Assembly: GCF_001311175.1 (NCBI RefSeq)
Contig: NZ_BBAI01000018.1
Location: 1-49,545 of the forward strand
Reading direction: 5' to 3'
Length of the DNA: 49,545 nt
From: Lacticaseibacillus pantheris DSM 15945 = JCM 12539 = NBRC 106106
Lineage (GTDB): Bacteria > Bacillota > Bacilli > Lactobacillales > Lactobacillaceae
Shown: positions 31,319-40,343 of the stretch, one piece after another
Numbering within the stretch: the first letter of the stretch is position 1
How the letters are laid out: each line of letters begins with the position of its first letter
The notes under the pieces: generated by a model
What the model saw: the letters and a program-made list of their open reading frames with translations, nothing else
The model's database searches: none
What the model was told of the DNA's origin: nothing
Made by a program: the position numbers and the translations under genes

Positions 31319-32508
31319 CTACTTGTTCGAAATAGCAGCGATACCTGGCAGTTCCTTACCTTCCAGGTATTCAAGCTAGCACCACCACCAGTGGAAATGT
31401 GGGTGATCTTGTCAGCGATGCCCAATTCCTTAGCAGCGGCAGTCGAGTCACCACCACCGATGATCGTAGTTGCATCCTTCAATTCACCGAGAGCCTTACC
31501 TACTTCGTAAGTACCCTTAGCAAAGTTGCTCATTTCGAACACACCCATAGGGCCGTTCCAAACGACAGTCTTGGCACCATCAAGTGTCTTCTTGAACAGG
31601 TCAATCGACTTGGCACCAATATCAACGGCCATGTAGCCATCAGGAATGTCGCCTTCAACCGTCTGTGCTGGGGAATCGTTGTTGAATTCCTTAACGATGA
31701 CGTTGTCAACAGGCAGAACCAGCTTGTCGCCGGCTTCTTCCATAATCTGCTTAGCCAGTTCAATCTTGTCCTTTTCAACCAGGGAGTTACCAATCTTCAG
31801 ACCCTTAGCTGCGTAGAACGTGTAAGTCATACCACCACCAACAATAATCTTGTCAGCCTTAGGTACGAGGTTACGGATAACACCAATCTTGTCAGACACC
31901 TTGGCACCACCCAGGATGGCAACGAATGGGTGCTTAGGGTTCTGAACGGCGTCGCCCAAGAACTTGATTTCCTTTTCCATCAGGAAGCCAGCAGCCGTTT
32001 GTGGCATGTTGGACGCAATCCCCACGTTGGAGGCGTGAGAACGGTGTGCAGTACCAAAGGCGTCGTTAACGAACAGGTCGCCCAGGCTAGCCCAGTACTT
32101 GCCCAATTCAGGGTCGTTACCGGATTCCTTCTTGCCGTCCAAGTCTTCAAAACGGGTGTTTTCCATAACCAGAACGTCGCCGTCGCTCATCTTGTCGATA
32201 GCGTCTTCCAGTTCCTTACCGCGAGTAGCTGGGACAAAGGTAACGTCCTTCTTCAGCAAGTCGCCCAGGTGCTCTGCAACTGGACGCAGGCTCAACTTAG
32301 CCTTGTCGTCTTCAGTCTTAATACGGCCCAAGTGGGAAAGCAGAATAGCCTTGCCACCATGATCGATTACGTACTGAATAGTTGGCAGAGCGGCAACAAC
32401 ACGGTTGTCATCACCAATCTTACCGTCCTTAATCGGCACGTTAAAGTCCACGCGGATAAGAACCTTCTTGCCCTTGACATCAAGGTCAGAAACAATCAAT
32501 TTTGCCAC
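31319..32508 (-). CDS. pgk: Phosphoglycerate kinase (frameshifted near the end)
   Basis: Makes ATP from 1,3-bisphosphoglycerate. Recognised by [27 protein letters not shown], the nucleotide site GPMGVFE and the GGGDSTAAA loop. The frame is lost near 31370 at [13 protein letters not shown], where TTGAAT should be TTGGAAT; the stop is then TAG at 31319, for 396 residues. AGGAGGC precedes the ATG. It follows gap after a hairpin terminator. Confidence 0.96.
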
Positions 32509-32593
32509 GAGATAAAGCCTCCTAAATATATTAGTTAACTATTTTAAGTACCGTCCGCAGTCGCCTACGGACGTGCATACACCACCCGTACCG

Positions 32594-32633
32594 AAAAAAA
32601 AGAAAGCAGAGGGAGTAAACCTCCCTCCGCTCT
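32594..32633 (-). terminator. Hairpin between gap and pgk
   Basis: AGCGGAGGGAG pairs with CTCCCTC-GCT and is followed by an interrupted T tract on the minus strand. As in other Firmicutes it may let part of the transcript continue, giving more gap than pgk mRNA. Confidence 0.8.
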
Positions 32634-32680
32634 CGGCAGTGCGGTGTTGCTTATTTATCGCAACGCGCGACTAAATTAAA

Positions 32681-33705
32681 TTAGTCAGCCAGCTTTGCGA
32701 AGGCAAGCAGGGTACGAACCATCTGGCAAGTAAAGCCGTATTCGTTGTCGTACCAAGCAACCGTCTTAACCAACTGGTAGTCACCGGCAGTGGTAACTTC
32801 AGTCTGGGTTGGGTCGAAGATGGAACCGTAAGTAGTACCGATAACATCGAAGATACGATTTCGTCTTCGTTGTAACCGAAGGATGGGTTGTCAACAGTGT
32901 GCTTCTTGATAGCTTCGTTAACTTCGTCAGCAGTAACCTTAGTCTTAAGGATAGAAACCAATTCAGTCAGGGAACCATCAGGAACAGCAACACGCTGTGC
33001 GTGACCCTGCAACTTGCCGTTCAGTTCTGGGATAACCAGGCCGATAGCCTTGGCAGCACCAGTGCTGTGAGGAATAGTGTTGTAGGCAGCAGAACGTGCA
33101 GCACGCTTGTTACCACCACGTACAGGGGCATCCAGAAGCTTCTGAGTACCAGTGTAGGCGTGGACAGTAGTCATAGTACCTACTTCAAGGCCGAATTCCT
33201 GGTTCAGGAAGTAAGCCATAGGTGCCAAGCAGTTAGTCGTGCAAGAACCAGCAGAAACGATCCGGTCGTCAGCAGACAGAGTGTCGTGGTTTACGTTGTA
33301 AACGATAGTCTTGATCTTGCCGGCAGGAGCAGAAATCAGGACACGCTTTGCACCAGCGTTGATGTGGGCCTGGGCCTTCTCTTCGGAGGTGTAGAAACCA
33401 GTACATTCAAGGACGTAGTCAACACCGTCGTTCTTAACCCAAGGAATGTTGTTTGCGTCTGGTTCAGCGTAAACAGGGTATTCCTTACCATCTACAACGA
33501 TGGAGTGGTCAGTAGCACTGATCTCGCCAGGGAAAGTACCGTGGGTTGAGTCGTACTTCAGAAGGTGTGCCAACAGTGCTGGAGTAGTCAAGTCGTTGAT
33601 AGCGACAACTTCAATATCACTGGACTTTGCACCCAATTCGTGAATCCGACGGAAAGCCAAACGGCCGATACGGCCGAAACCGTTGATACCAATCTTAACA
33701 GTCAT
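32681..33705 (-). CDS. gap: Glyceraldehyde-3-phosphate dehydrogenase (frameshifted)
   Basis: The glycolytic NAD-dependent enzyme. The Rossmann motif is INGFGRIGR (8-16), the catalytic cysteine C155 lies in [12 protein letters not shown], and ATYTGTQ-like and [13 protein letters not shown] segments are intact. The frame is lost near 32858 at [12 protein letters not shown]; one base restores the C-terminal [19 protein letters not shown] and the TAA at 32681 for about 341 residues. Second gene of the CggR operon, 51 bases after cggR. An essential gene, therefore probably a sequence error. Confidence 0.96.
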
Positions 33706-33756
33706 GCCAAAATTTCCTCCTTTAGGAAATAAAAAAAGTTTTATTTTAAAGGGCGT

Positions 33757-34785
33757 CTAACCCATTAAAATCGATTGTGCAGCACCCGCATCCGTGATTA
33801 GCCACGTTTGCTTGGGTGCGTGTTGCATGTACGCCTGAATTGCTTGGGCCTTACTTTGCCCACCAGCAATAGCAAAGACGTACGGAATCTGATCAAGATC
33901 CTTAATTCTCAAACCGATTTTCGGGATCTTGTAAACCACGCTGCCATTCGCATCAAAGAAAGTTCCAAATGCTTCGGCGACCGCGTGATGGTCGCGCAAC
34001 TTCTGCAGAATATCATCCGACATACGTCGGCGTTCCGCCATTGCTAACGCTTCCCCTACACTATGAATGACTACGGAGCTCTTGTCAATGAGTGCTAAAA
34101 CTTCCTTAACACTCGGCTCATTCAACAATGGTTGGTAGGTCTCCGCACTCACATTTTCCGGGATGTACAACACCCGGTAAGTGCCGCCGGTCGACTGTGC
34201 CATCGCCGCCGCAACTGAGTTGGCCTGAATGGCAACCGTCTCACCTACACCGCCACGAGCAGGGACAAAGGTTAACTCCCGCCCCGCAGACAGCTGGTAA
34301 TTCATCCGACTGGCCGCACGGGCAAGCGTGGTGCCACCCATGACGGCAATAATCTGCTCGCCCAAGGGCAACATGAGTTGCATCGTTTGTGCCAGCGCCG
34401 TGCCCATATCGTCAAGCACCCGCGCGCTTTGATCAGCATCCCCCGGCACAATCAGTACATGGTCGATACCCAAGCGTTCAGCCAACTGTTTCTCGCTGTC
34501 CTGAACTCCCAGCATCTCGTTCATGAATTGATCCATACTTGCAAAGACGTCCCGGCCCCGTGCGGTCATCACCACACCACTCTTCGAGCTGTCCAGGAGC
34601 CCCTGCTGCCGGAGAAAATCAATGTCCGTGCGCATTATTCGTTCCGATACGTGCATCTGGTCGGCAAGTGACCGTCTCCCCACCGGTTCCATCCAACTAA
34701 CGTACTGAAGAATCTGATAGCGTTTCGTCACCATCGCGACCATATCGGGGGCGATTGATTCCAGCCATGCGAATTCTGAGTTCAT
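33757..34785 (-). CDS. cggR: Central glycolytic genes regulator CggR
   Basis: A 342-residue SorC/DeoR-family repressor of the gap operon. It has a winged helix-turn-helix (about 37-76; GRRSLADQMHVSERIMRTDI) and a sugar-phosphate-binding domain (about 90-340) with the GGTTLARAAS phosphate site. In Bacillus the effector is fructose 1,6-bisphosphate, which releases the repressor. It heads the operon and probably represses itself. AAGGAAC precedes the ATG. The frame is intact. Confidence 0.95.
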   Translation of the reverse strand: MNSEFAWLESIAPDMVAMVTKRYQILQYVSWMEPVGRRSLADQMHVSERIMRTDIDFLRQQGLLDSSKSGVVMTARGRDVFASMDQFMNEMLGVQDSEKQLAERLGIDHVLIVPGDADQSARVLDDMGTALAQTMQLMLPLGEQIIAVMGGTTLARAASRMNYQLSAGRELTFVPARGGVGETVAIQANSVAAAMAQSTGGTYRVLYIPENVSAETYQPLLNEPSVKEVLALIDKSSVVIHSVGEALAMAERRRMSDDILQKLRDHHAVAEAFGTFFDANGSVVYKIPKIGLRIKDLDQIPYVFAIAGGQSKAQAIQAYMQHAPKQTWLITDAGAAQSILMG

Positions 34786-34804
34786 TATGCGTTCCTTCTT
34801 CGAG

Positions 34805-34823
34805 TGGGACGTTATGCGTCCAA
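34805..34823. promoter_or_regulatory. cggR: Candidate CggR operator
   Basis: An inverted repeat TGGGACGTTATGCGTCCAA lies in the leader, between the promoter and the cggR start. A further GGGTC/GGCCC-type half site lies just upstream. Position fits a repressor acting as a block in the path of polymerase. Function is inference. Confidence 0.5.
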
Positions 34824-34904
34824 TAGGCCCAAATTATGACCCATCGTTAGCAAAAAAAATTAAGGATTACCGGTCTGTATCCGCTCTCCTTACCAACGAT
34901 TATT

Positions 34905-34932
34905 ATTATAGCACGCCCGCCACCATAATCAA
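34905..34932 (-). promoter_or_regulatory. Promoter of the cggR-gap operon
   Basis: On the minus strand TTGATT (34932-34927), 16 bases, TATAAT (34910-34905). Spacing and both boxes are near-canonical. Confidence 0.75.
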
Positions 34933-35155
34933 GCTTTTGCCGGTCAAAGCCGCTCATAAACACGCAAAGATTCGTCTTTACGTAAACTTTGTCCCCATAT
35001 TCAAAAAAATAGTTCGTGTTTAATGGTACAAGTGGGGGCTTAATCGGCCATTTTGCCATTTTGAAGTTCGTTCAACCACTAATGCTGATTTAATAATTGG
35101 TCAATTCCCGCCAAGCGGGTCTCTCAGCGTCCCTAACAACAAATAGTGAGCAAAG

Positions 35156-35214
35156 AAAAAGCACCGCCAATGAGCGGTGCCCTGCGCTAACAACCCACAA
35201 GTGGATTGTTAACC
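35156..35214 (-). terminator. clpP: clpP terminator with second hairpin
   Basis: GCACCGC pairs with GCGGTGC, followed by TTTTTC on the minus strand. A further AACAATCCAC/GTGGGTTGTT stem lies just before it (35190-35214). Confidence 0.85.
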
Positions 35215-35221
35215 GTGACTA

Positions 35222-35812
35222 CTACTGATCGTTATTCTTGTTGATAAGAATGTCATCAATCAGACCGTAATCCTTCGCTTCCTGAGCGGACAGGTAGTGG
35301 TCGCGTTCAGTATCTGCACGGACCGTTTCGATGTCCTTGCCAGAAGCATCAGCCAACATCTTAGTCAGCTTTTCCCGAGCCTTCAAAATTTGCTGTGCGG
35401 CAATTTCGATTTCGGTTTGCTGGCCCTGTGCACCACCTAATGGTTGGTGAATCAGAACTTCGGAGTTAGGTAAGGCAAAGCGCTTGCCCTTCGTCCCGCA
35501 TGCCAACAATACGCTGGCCATTGATGCGGCCATGCCGATAGCGATGGTCTGAACATCAGACTTGATGAAGTTCATCGTGTCCAAAATTGCCAGCCCGGAA
35601 GTAATGACCCCACCTGGTGAGTTAATGTACAGGTAAATGTCCTTCGTGTTGTCCTGGGCATCCAGGAACAGCAACTGTGCAATGATGGAATTTGCCATCT
35701 GGTCGTTAATTTCACCAGACAGCATGATAATCCGGTCCTTTAACAGACGGGAATAAATGTCGTAGGCGCGTTCGCCACGACTAGTTTGCTCAATAACTGT
35801 AGGTACAAGCAT
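35222..35812 (-). CDS. clpP: ATP-dependent Clp protease proteolytic subunit
   Basis: The peptidase ring of the Clp protease, which degrades misfolded and tagged proteins with Clp ATPases. The 196-residue protein is complete. The catalytic triad is S97 (GMAASMAS), H122 (LIHQPLGG) and D171 (ERD). AAGGGGG lies 9 bases before the ATG. It is a single-gene transcript under its own promoter, with a CtsR-type box. The frame is intact. Confidence 0.97.
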   Translation of the reverse strand: MLVPTVIEQTSRGERAYDIYSRLLKDRIIMLSGEINDQMANSIIAQLLFLDAQDNTKDIYLYINSPGGVITSGLAILDTMNFIKSDVQTIAIGMAASMASVLLACGTKGKRFALPNSEVLIHQPLGGAQGQQTEIEIAAQQILKAREKLTKMLADASGKDIETVRADTERDHYLSAQEAKDYGLIDDILINKNNDQ

Positions 35813-35870
35813 GGTTTGTCCCCCTTTGGTTGATAACCTTTATTTTAGCACTAATCGGAATACAGTGCTA

Positions 35871-35900
35871 AGACTACACTAAACGTCAGCAAAGGTCAAA
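35871..35900 (-). promoter_or_regulatory. clpP: clpP promoter with CtsR box
   Basis: On the plus strand CGTCAGC-AAA-GGTCAAA (35884-35900) resembles the CtsR consensus RGTCAAA-N3-RGTCAAA: second heptad perfect, first with mismatches. On the minus strand the second heptad covers TTGACC (-35), with TAGTCT 17 bases on (-10), so the repressor would cover the promoter. Confidence 0.6.
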
Positions 35901-35947
35901 CGTTTAGTACGCAAAATTTGTACTTGCGAAGTGATGGATTGTGCGAC

Positions 35948-35972
35948 AAAAAAAAGCCCGATTGCGCGGACT
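35948..35972. terminator. Terminator behind tRNA-Arg
   Basis: AGTCCG and CGGGCT form a 6-bp stem on the minus strand, followed by eight T; the plus strand also carries a T run. Confidence 0.7.
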
Positions 35973-36010
35973 TTTTTCTTTGTACTACCTTGTGTTAAAT
36001 ACCTCTATAC

Positions 36011-36082
36011 TGCGCAGCCCGGGAGTCGAACCCGGATTTCGAGAACCGGAATCTCACGTGCGATCCATTACACTAACCGCGC
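36011..36082 (-). tRNA. tRNA-Arg (anticodon CCG)
   Basis: A 72-base cloverleaf on the minus strand. Acceptor GCGCGGT pairs with GCTGCGC, discriminator A; the anticodon stem TGAGA/TCTCG encloses TTCCGGT, so the anticodon is CCG, reading CGG; the T arm is CCGGG-TTCGACT-CCCGG. CCA is not encoded. A terminator follows. Confidence 0.93.
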
Positions 36083-36177
36083 AAAAGTACTTAACTATAT
36101 TATCGAACAAACAAGCAAAATGCAACCGTGTATTGCAATTAAGTTGCTCATAAATCAAAAACCACAACTCTACGCGA

Positions 36178-37124
36178 TTAAGCCCCTTCGTTACGAACCC
36201 GGTCCGCCATTTCGTTAAGCTTACGTAGCCGGTGGTTGATTCCCGATTTTGAAATGACACCGCCCGGAGCCATTTCGCCCAACTCTTGTAGCGATACGTC
36301 GGGATGAGCGAGGCGCAAAGTGGCCGTTTCACGCAAGCGTGGCGGCAGGTTATCCAGTCCCACGCGTTCCTCCAGAAAATTAATGTTCTCAATCTGCCGT
36401 TGCGCGGCATCAATCATTTTGTTCAGGTTGGCTGTCTCACTGTTCACCAGCCGGTTGACCGAATTACGCATGTCGCGGATAATCCGGACGTCTTCAAACT
36501 TCAACATGGCGTTCGTCGCACCCACAACGTTGAGAAAGTCGGCAATTTTTTTTCCGCCTCTTTGAGGTAAGCAATATAGCCACTGCGCCGCTGCACCGCA
36601 CGCGCGTTGAGATCAAAGTGGTTCATCATCGCCAGAATGTCATCGTTATGATCCTCATAGAGTGAATATATTTCCAGGTGGTAACTACTGGTCTCGGGAT
36701 TATTGACGGAGCCCCCGGCCAGAAAGGCCCCGCGCAAATACGACCGCATGCGTTGCGGCTCCGAAGTAATTTTTGGTGACACAGCGGTGTTAATGGTTAA
36801 CCCCGTCGCATCAAGGATATCCATATCCTGCAACATGGGCTGTACCCCTTGCACCAACCGCACGACGTACTGATTATTCTTCTTCAGCTTCATCTTACGT
36901 CGTACACTAAGCGTAGCCTCTTGCTGATAGACCTGCTTAATGAGCGAATAAATTCGACGAGCGATGGCCGGATTTTCAGTCACGACGTCCAACCCCAGCT
37001 GGTGCCGAATAATCGTCAGCGTTCCGTTCATACGAATTAACGCGGACAGCTCCGCCTTGGCGTGCTCCGGGTGCACCTCAAGTTGCGTTAGTTCCTTCTT
37101 AACCGTACTGGCAAAACTTGCCAC
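36178..37124 (-). CDS. whiA: WhiA-family protein (frameshifted)
   Basis: WhiA is a DNA-binding protein of cell division and chromosome organisation in Gram-positives. The N-terminal LAGLIDADG-like part has [20 protein letters not shown], and the C-terminal helix-turn-helix has [20 protein letters not shown]. An 8-base A run near 36551 breaks the frame; nine As join [16 protein letters not shown] and give 315 residues. It starts at GTG, 37124, behind AAGGGG, 4 bases after the yvcK stop. Last gene of the rapZ-yvcK-whiA operon. Confidence 0.94.
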
Positions 37125-37128
37125 GGGA

Positions 37129-38166
37129 TCAGCCCCTTCGCTGCGAACCCACCTGCAAAGCTAGGTTCAAGATTTCTGTTGCTACCTTCCGCCCATCGTG
37201 GAACACGCCCCCATCGCGTAACTCCAGAAAGTCGGAGGAAATAACCCGGCAGCCCATCGAGCGCAAACTCGCGTAGTCAGACTGCACCGGCGTGGATATT
37301 TCCACGTACCGATCGCGATCCAAGTAGTTTGCTGGCACCGGTTCAATGTTCACCAAAACTGTGTCCACAAACTTCTTCCCCAGGTGACGCTCCAATACGC
37401 GGACATGATCGGCGTCCGTGAAGCCCTCAGTCTCACCCTTTTGCGTCATGATGTTGACGATATAAATCACTTCGGCTTTGGTCTTAAGGACCGCGTCCCC
37501 TAAATTATGAATCATCAGGTTCGGCAAAATGCTCGTGAACAGACTACCCGGTCCTAAGACCACCACGTCGGCATCCATGATGGCCTGAACAACTTCTGGC
37601 TCCGCTGCCGGTGTCTCACCGTGCGCGGGGCCTCATAGGTTTGGGTTACCCAGACGCGCCGAATGTGCTTGCCGGCGGCGGTGATTTCAGCCTCACCGGC
37701 TAGCGTAGTCCCGTCAGTAAACTCTGCATTAAGCGTCAACGCCTGCTTACTTGCGGGGTAGACGTGGCCGTCGACCTTTAAAATCTTACTCAGTTCCTGT
37801 ACCGCGCCAAAGACGCCGCCGCGCATCTCAGCCAGAGCAGCGATAATCAGGTTGCCCAACGCATGGCCGCTAAAAAAACGCGTCATCGCTTTTGAAGCGG
37901 TACTGAAACAGGTCGAGGTACAAATCTGGCTGCTCGGATAACGCAGCCAACACGTTCCGGATATCGCCAGGCGGCACCACGTTAATGTAGTTACGAATAA
38001 CGCCGCTCGAACCACCATCATCCGCGACGGTTACCACCGCCGTCACGTCCGCATCTTGCTCGTGGAGACTCTTCACGATGACCGGCAAACCAGTCCCACC
38101 ACCAATCACAACGACTTTGGGCCGGCGACCGTGAATCACGCGTAACTTTGACTCTATTTCGCTCAT
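37129..38166 (-). CDS. yvcK: Gluconeogenesis factor YvcK (CofD-like, two frameshifts)
   Basis: A CofD-like protein that binds UDP-sugars and is needed for cell shape on gluconeogenic carbon. It shows GGGTGLPV (about 22-29), DDGGSSG, and the GHALGN and [14 protein letters not shown] parts. Two frame breaks: a 7-base T run near 37870 (six would join [12 protein letters not shown]), and one near 37618 (one G in ACGGTG). Repaired length is about 345 residues. The ATG overlaps the rapZ stop by 4 bases (ATGA). Middle gene of the rapZ-yvcK-whiA operon. Confidence 0.93.
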
Positions 38167-39035
38167 GACCGGTTCACCCCCTCCTTGTGTTTATGCACGT
38201 CCCGGTGCGATACGTCCACAGTGTACTGCTCCTTGAGGTGCTCCCCAATCCGGCGGGCAAAGGCGACGCTGCGGTGCTGGCCACCCGTGCACCCAATCGC
38301 AATCGTCAGGCTGGTCTTACCCTCCTTGACGTACGCCGGCATGATGGTATCCAGCATCGTCACGTATTGCTGGTAAAACTGCTCGGCCAACGGGTTACCC
38401 ATGACGTAATCATATACACCTTGATCCAATCCCGTGTGCTGCTTCAGTTCGGGAATGTAGAAAGGATTCGGCAGGAACCGCACGTCCATCACGATATCCG
38501 CATCGATGGGCAAACCGTATTTAAAGCCAAAGCTCATGACCTCAACGTGGAAAGTGGTCTGCTTCTGCGTTTTAAATTCCGTGAAGAGCCGCTCCCGCAA
38601 CTCACGGGGCGTCATCGTGGTCGTATCAATGACAATATCGGCGTGGTGCTTAAGGTCAGCCAATAAATCCCGCTCCTTGGTAATGCCGTCCATGAGGCGT
38701 CCGTCCATTGCCAGCGGGTGGGAGCGCCGCGTCTCTTTATACCGTGAAACCAACTCGCTGTCGGTAGCGTCCAGAAAGACTATCCGGAGCGTTAACCCCG
38801 GCTTATCGCGCATGTCGACGAGAATGTCACCCATCTGGTCGTAAAATGCGCGGCTCCGCAGGTCGACAACCAACGCGACTTTGCTAACCTTACCCGTCTG
38901 CTGCATTAACTCCCAGAATTTAGGCATCAATGCTGGCGGCATGTTATCGACGCAAAAGTAACCGAGGTCCTCGAAACTTTGCATGGCCACCGTCTTGCCG
39001 GCACCAGACATCCCCGAAATGATGACAATTTCCAT
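38163..39035 (-). CDS. rapZ: RNase adapter RapZ / YvcJ nucleotide-binding protein
   Basis: A P-loop protein of the RapZ family. Walker A is GMSGAGKT (8-15), with DNMPP after it; the C-terminal domain carries [10 protein letters not shown]. In Bacillus YvcJ hydrolyses GTP and affects competence; in Enterobacteria RapZ guides RNase E. The start is uncertain: the ATG at 39035 has GGAGG 20 bases upstream, too far. A TTG at 39048 has 8-base spacing but is out of frame through a 7-A run; one A fewer would join MAEK to MEIVII. The ending overlaps yvcK. Confidence 0.93.
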   Translation of the reverse strand: MEIVIISGMSGAGKTVAMQSFEDLGYFCVDNMPPALMPKFWELMQQTGKVSKVALVVDLRSRAFYDQMGDILVDMRDKPGLTLRIVFLDATDSELVSRYKETRRSHPLAMDGRLMDGITKERDLLADLKHHADIVIDTTTMTPRELRERLFTEFKTQKQTTFHVEVMSFGFKYGLPIDADIVMDVRFLPNPFYIPELKQHTGLDQGVYDYVMGNPLAEQFYQQYVTMLDTIMPAYVKEGKTSLTIAIGCTGGQHRSVAFARRIGEHLKEQYTVDVSHRDVHKHKEGVNRS

Positions 39036-39169
39036 TTTTTTCTGCCAAGTTCATTTCCTCCGTATCTATCCGTCCCATAGTATACCAAATAAACCGCGTG
39101 ACTACTGGAATACTCGCGGCCAGCGCACCCATAACAGTTAGTGCAACCGAATAATTAACGCGACAAGAA

Positions 39170-39208
39170 GGCCACCACCCGTCAGTATTAACCCTACGGA
39201 TGGTGGCC
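39170..39208 (-). terminator. Terminator-like hairpin after the HdeD-like gene
   Basis: GGCCACCA-CCGT pairs with ACGG-TGGTGGCC. Only a weak T-rich stretch (CTTCTT) follows on the minus strand. Confidence 0.55.
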
Positions 39209-39227
39209 GAATTCACATTAATTTTGA

Positions 39228-39767
39228 CTAACGGGCCCGGGCAAACGCCACCACGATGGCGTTGATCCCAAAGATGATGAGATAAATGGACACGATGCTG
39301 GCCAGGGAGACGGCGGCCAGCACTGGTTGCATAAACAGCAACAGCGCGAAGAATAGCGTCAGTACGTCCAGAATAATGGAAACAAGCATCCAACCCATCC
39401 CGAAGCCGCGGAGGTGCCCCACGTTCAGTAAGTTGGTGACCGAATCGATGAGGAACCACGCGGCGAACAGCGCGGTTAGGCCGGCAATACCGGCGGGCAC
39501 GTTGAACAGAAACAGAACTCCCAGAACGAGGTCAATCACACCAGAGAGCAGTGACAACCACGAGAGGCGGGGATTAAATTCCCGCAGGTGGGTGAAACCG
39601 GCCAGGATGGTGATACCCCGAATAATAGCGATGCTAGCAAATAACAACGTCAAAGTAACCAAGCCAATTTGCGGATGACGGATAAAGAAGACGCCCGCGA
39701 CAATGAATAGTACCCCGGTAAGCAATTCGCCCCAGTCGAAGCCCCAGGCCCTGCGTGTGTTGAACAT
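39228..39767 (-). CDS. HdeD/DUF308-family membrane protein
   Basis: A 179-residue protein with six spans in three repeated pairs, as in HdeD, the acid-resistance membrane protein of E. coli. The repeated GVLFIVAGVFFI and GVIDLVLGVLFLF segments show the internal duplication. Function in lactobacilli is not established. GGAGGGATC precedes the ATG. It is in its own interval between the repeat array (upstream) and rapZ (downstream). The frame is intact. Confidence 0.85.
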   Translation of the reverse strand: MFNTRRAWGFDWGELLTGVLFIVAGVFFIRHPQIGLVTLTLLFASIAIIRGITILAGFTHLREFNPRLSWLSLLSGVIDLVLGVLFLFNVPAGIAGLTALFAAWFLIDSVTNLLNVGHLRGFGMGWMLVSIILDVLTLFFALLLFMQPVLAAVSLASIVSIYLIIFGINAIVVAFARAR

Positions 39768-39833
39768 AACGATCCCTCCAATTTACCTTTTGCCTTTACT
39801 AGCATTGTGCAGGTATTGGGGGGAAAAGGCAAG

Positions 39834-39951
39834 AGAGAGCGCAGCCCCGCGGTTAGAAACCAGAGTATAAGTAAGACCGGGCTAGAATCCCGCTCTTGGA
39901 TTCTTGTCCGGTTTTACTTATACGTCGGTTTCTGCGGGGCGGAGCTCGTTT
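39834..39951. repeat. 118-bp hairpin repeat unit 5 (CCCGC type)
   Basis: Nearly the same as unit 2. AGCCCCGC, AGAAACC, GTATAAGTAAGACCGG and AGAATCC pair with the second arm (GGATTCT, CCGGT, TTACTTATAC, GGTTTCT, GCGGGGC); it ends GCTCGTTT. Confidence 0.9.
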
Positions 39952-39958
39952 AGAAGAC

Positions 39959-40076
39959 AGAGAGCGCAGCAGGCCGTTTAGAAAGCAGAGTATAAGCAGA
40001 CCCGGACGAGAATCCCGCTCTTGGATTCTTGTTCGGGTCTGCTTATATGTCGCTTTCTGGCCTGCGGAGCTCGTTT
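39959..40076. repeat. 118-bp hairpin repeat unit 6 (AGGCC type)
   Basis: It has AGCAGGCC ends like unit 1, but the inner stem of unit 5 with changes on both arms: AAGCAGACCCGG pairs with CGGGTCTGCTT. AGAAAGC pairs with GCTTTCT. Ends in GCTCGTTT. Confidence 0.9.
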
Positions 40077-40194
40077 TAATAAGCACGACTAACGCAGGAG
40101 CGCCGCAGCATCCCCAGCAATTTACCGTGAGTGTACAGTTGTGCTTTTGGTGCTAATAACTTCCGTGTCGCTTTCTGTGAAGCTACACTCGTTT
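40077..40194. repeat. Degenerate repeat unit 7
   Basis: The unit directly follows unit 6 and is 118 bases. Its left half matches units 3 and 4 (GCACGACTAACGCAGGAGC), and its right half has the GTGTCGCTTTCTG and CTCGTTT remnants. Confidence 0.75.
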
Positions 40195-40273
40195 GAACAC
40201 ACAGCCCCACCCCAAGCCGCCCCCAGTCCCTCGCAACCATCGCACTAACCTCCGCGCTCCGCCCCCAAAATCC

Positions 40274-40315
40274 AAAAAGTGGCGGGTTCCGATTCCACCG
40301 AATCGCACCCGCCAC
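40274..40315 (-). terminator. uvrA: Terminator of uvrBA
   Basis: GTGGCGGGT-CGATT pairs with AATCG-ACCCGCCAC, followed by TTTTT on the minus strand, 29 bases after the uvrA stop. Confidence 0.92.
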
Positions 40316-40343
40316 TATCATTATTCAACTGCAGTTGCCAACG

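Larger units (their letters stand above)
34786..35221. other. Region between clpP and cggR
   Basis: It holds the cggR leader and promoter, then the clpP terminator. The middle part, 34935-35155, has no visible gene. Confidence 0.55.
39768..40273. other. Intergenic region mostly filled by the repeat array
   Basis: It holds the leader of the HdeD-like gene, then three repeat units (39834-40194), then a short C-rich spacer before the uvrA terminator. No gene. Confidence 0.7.

Noticed and set aside
31399-32538. 379-codon open frame opposite pgk
   Set aside because: Caused by codon bias of the highly expressed pgk on the other strand; no start signals and no recognisable protein.
36011-36082. 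Prophage or island attachment at the tRNA-Arg gene
   Set aside because: No integrase and no repeat of the tRNA 3' end nearby; the flanks are the conserved whiA and clpP genes.
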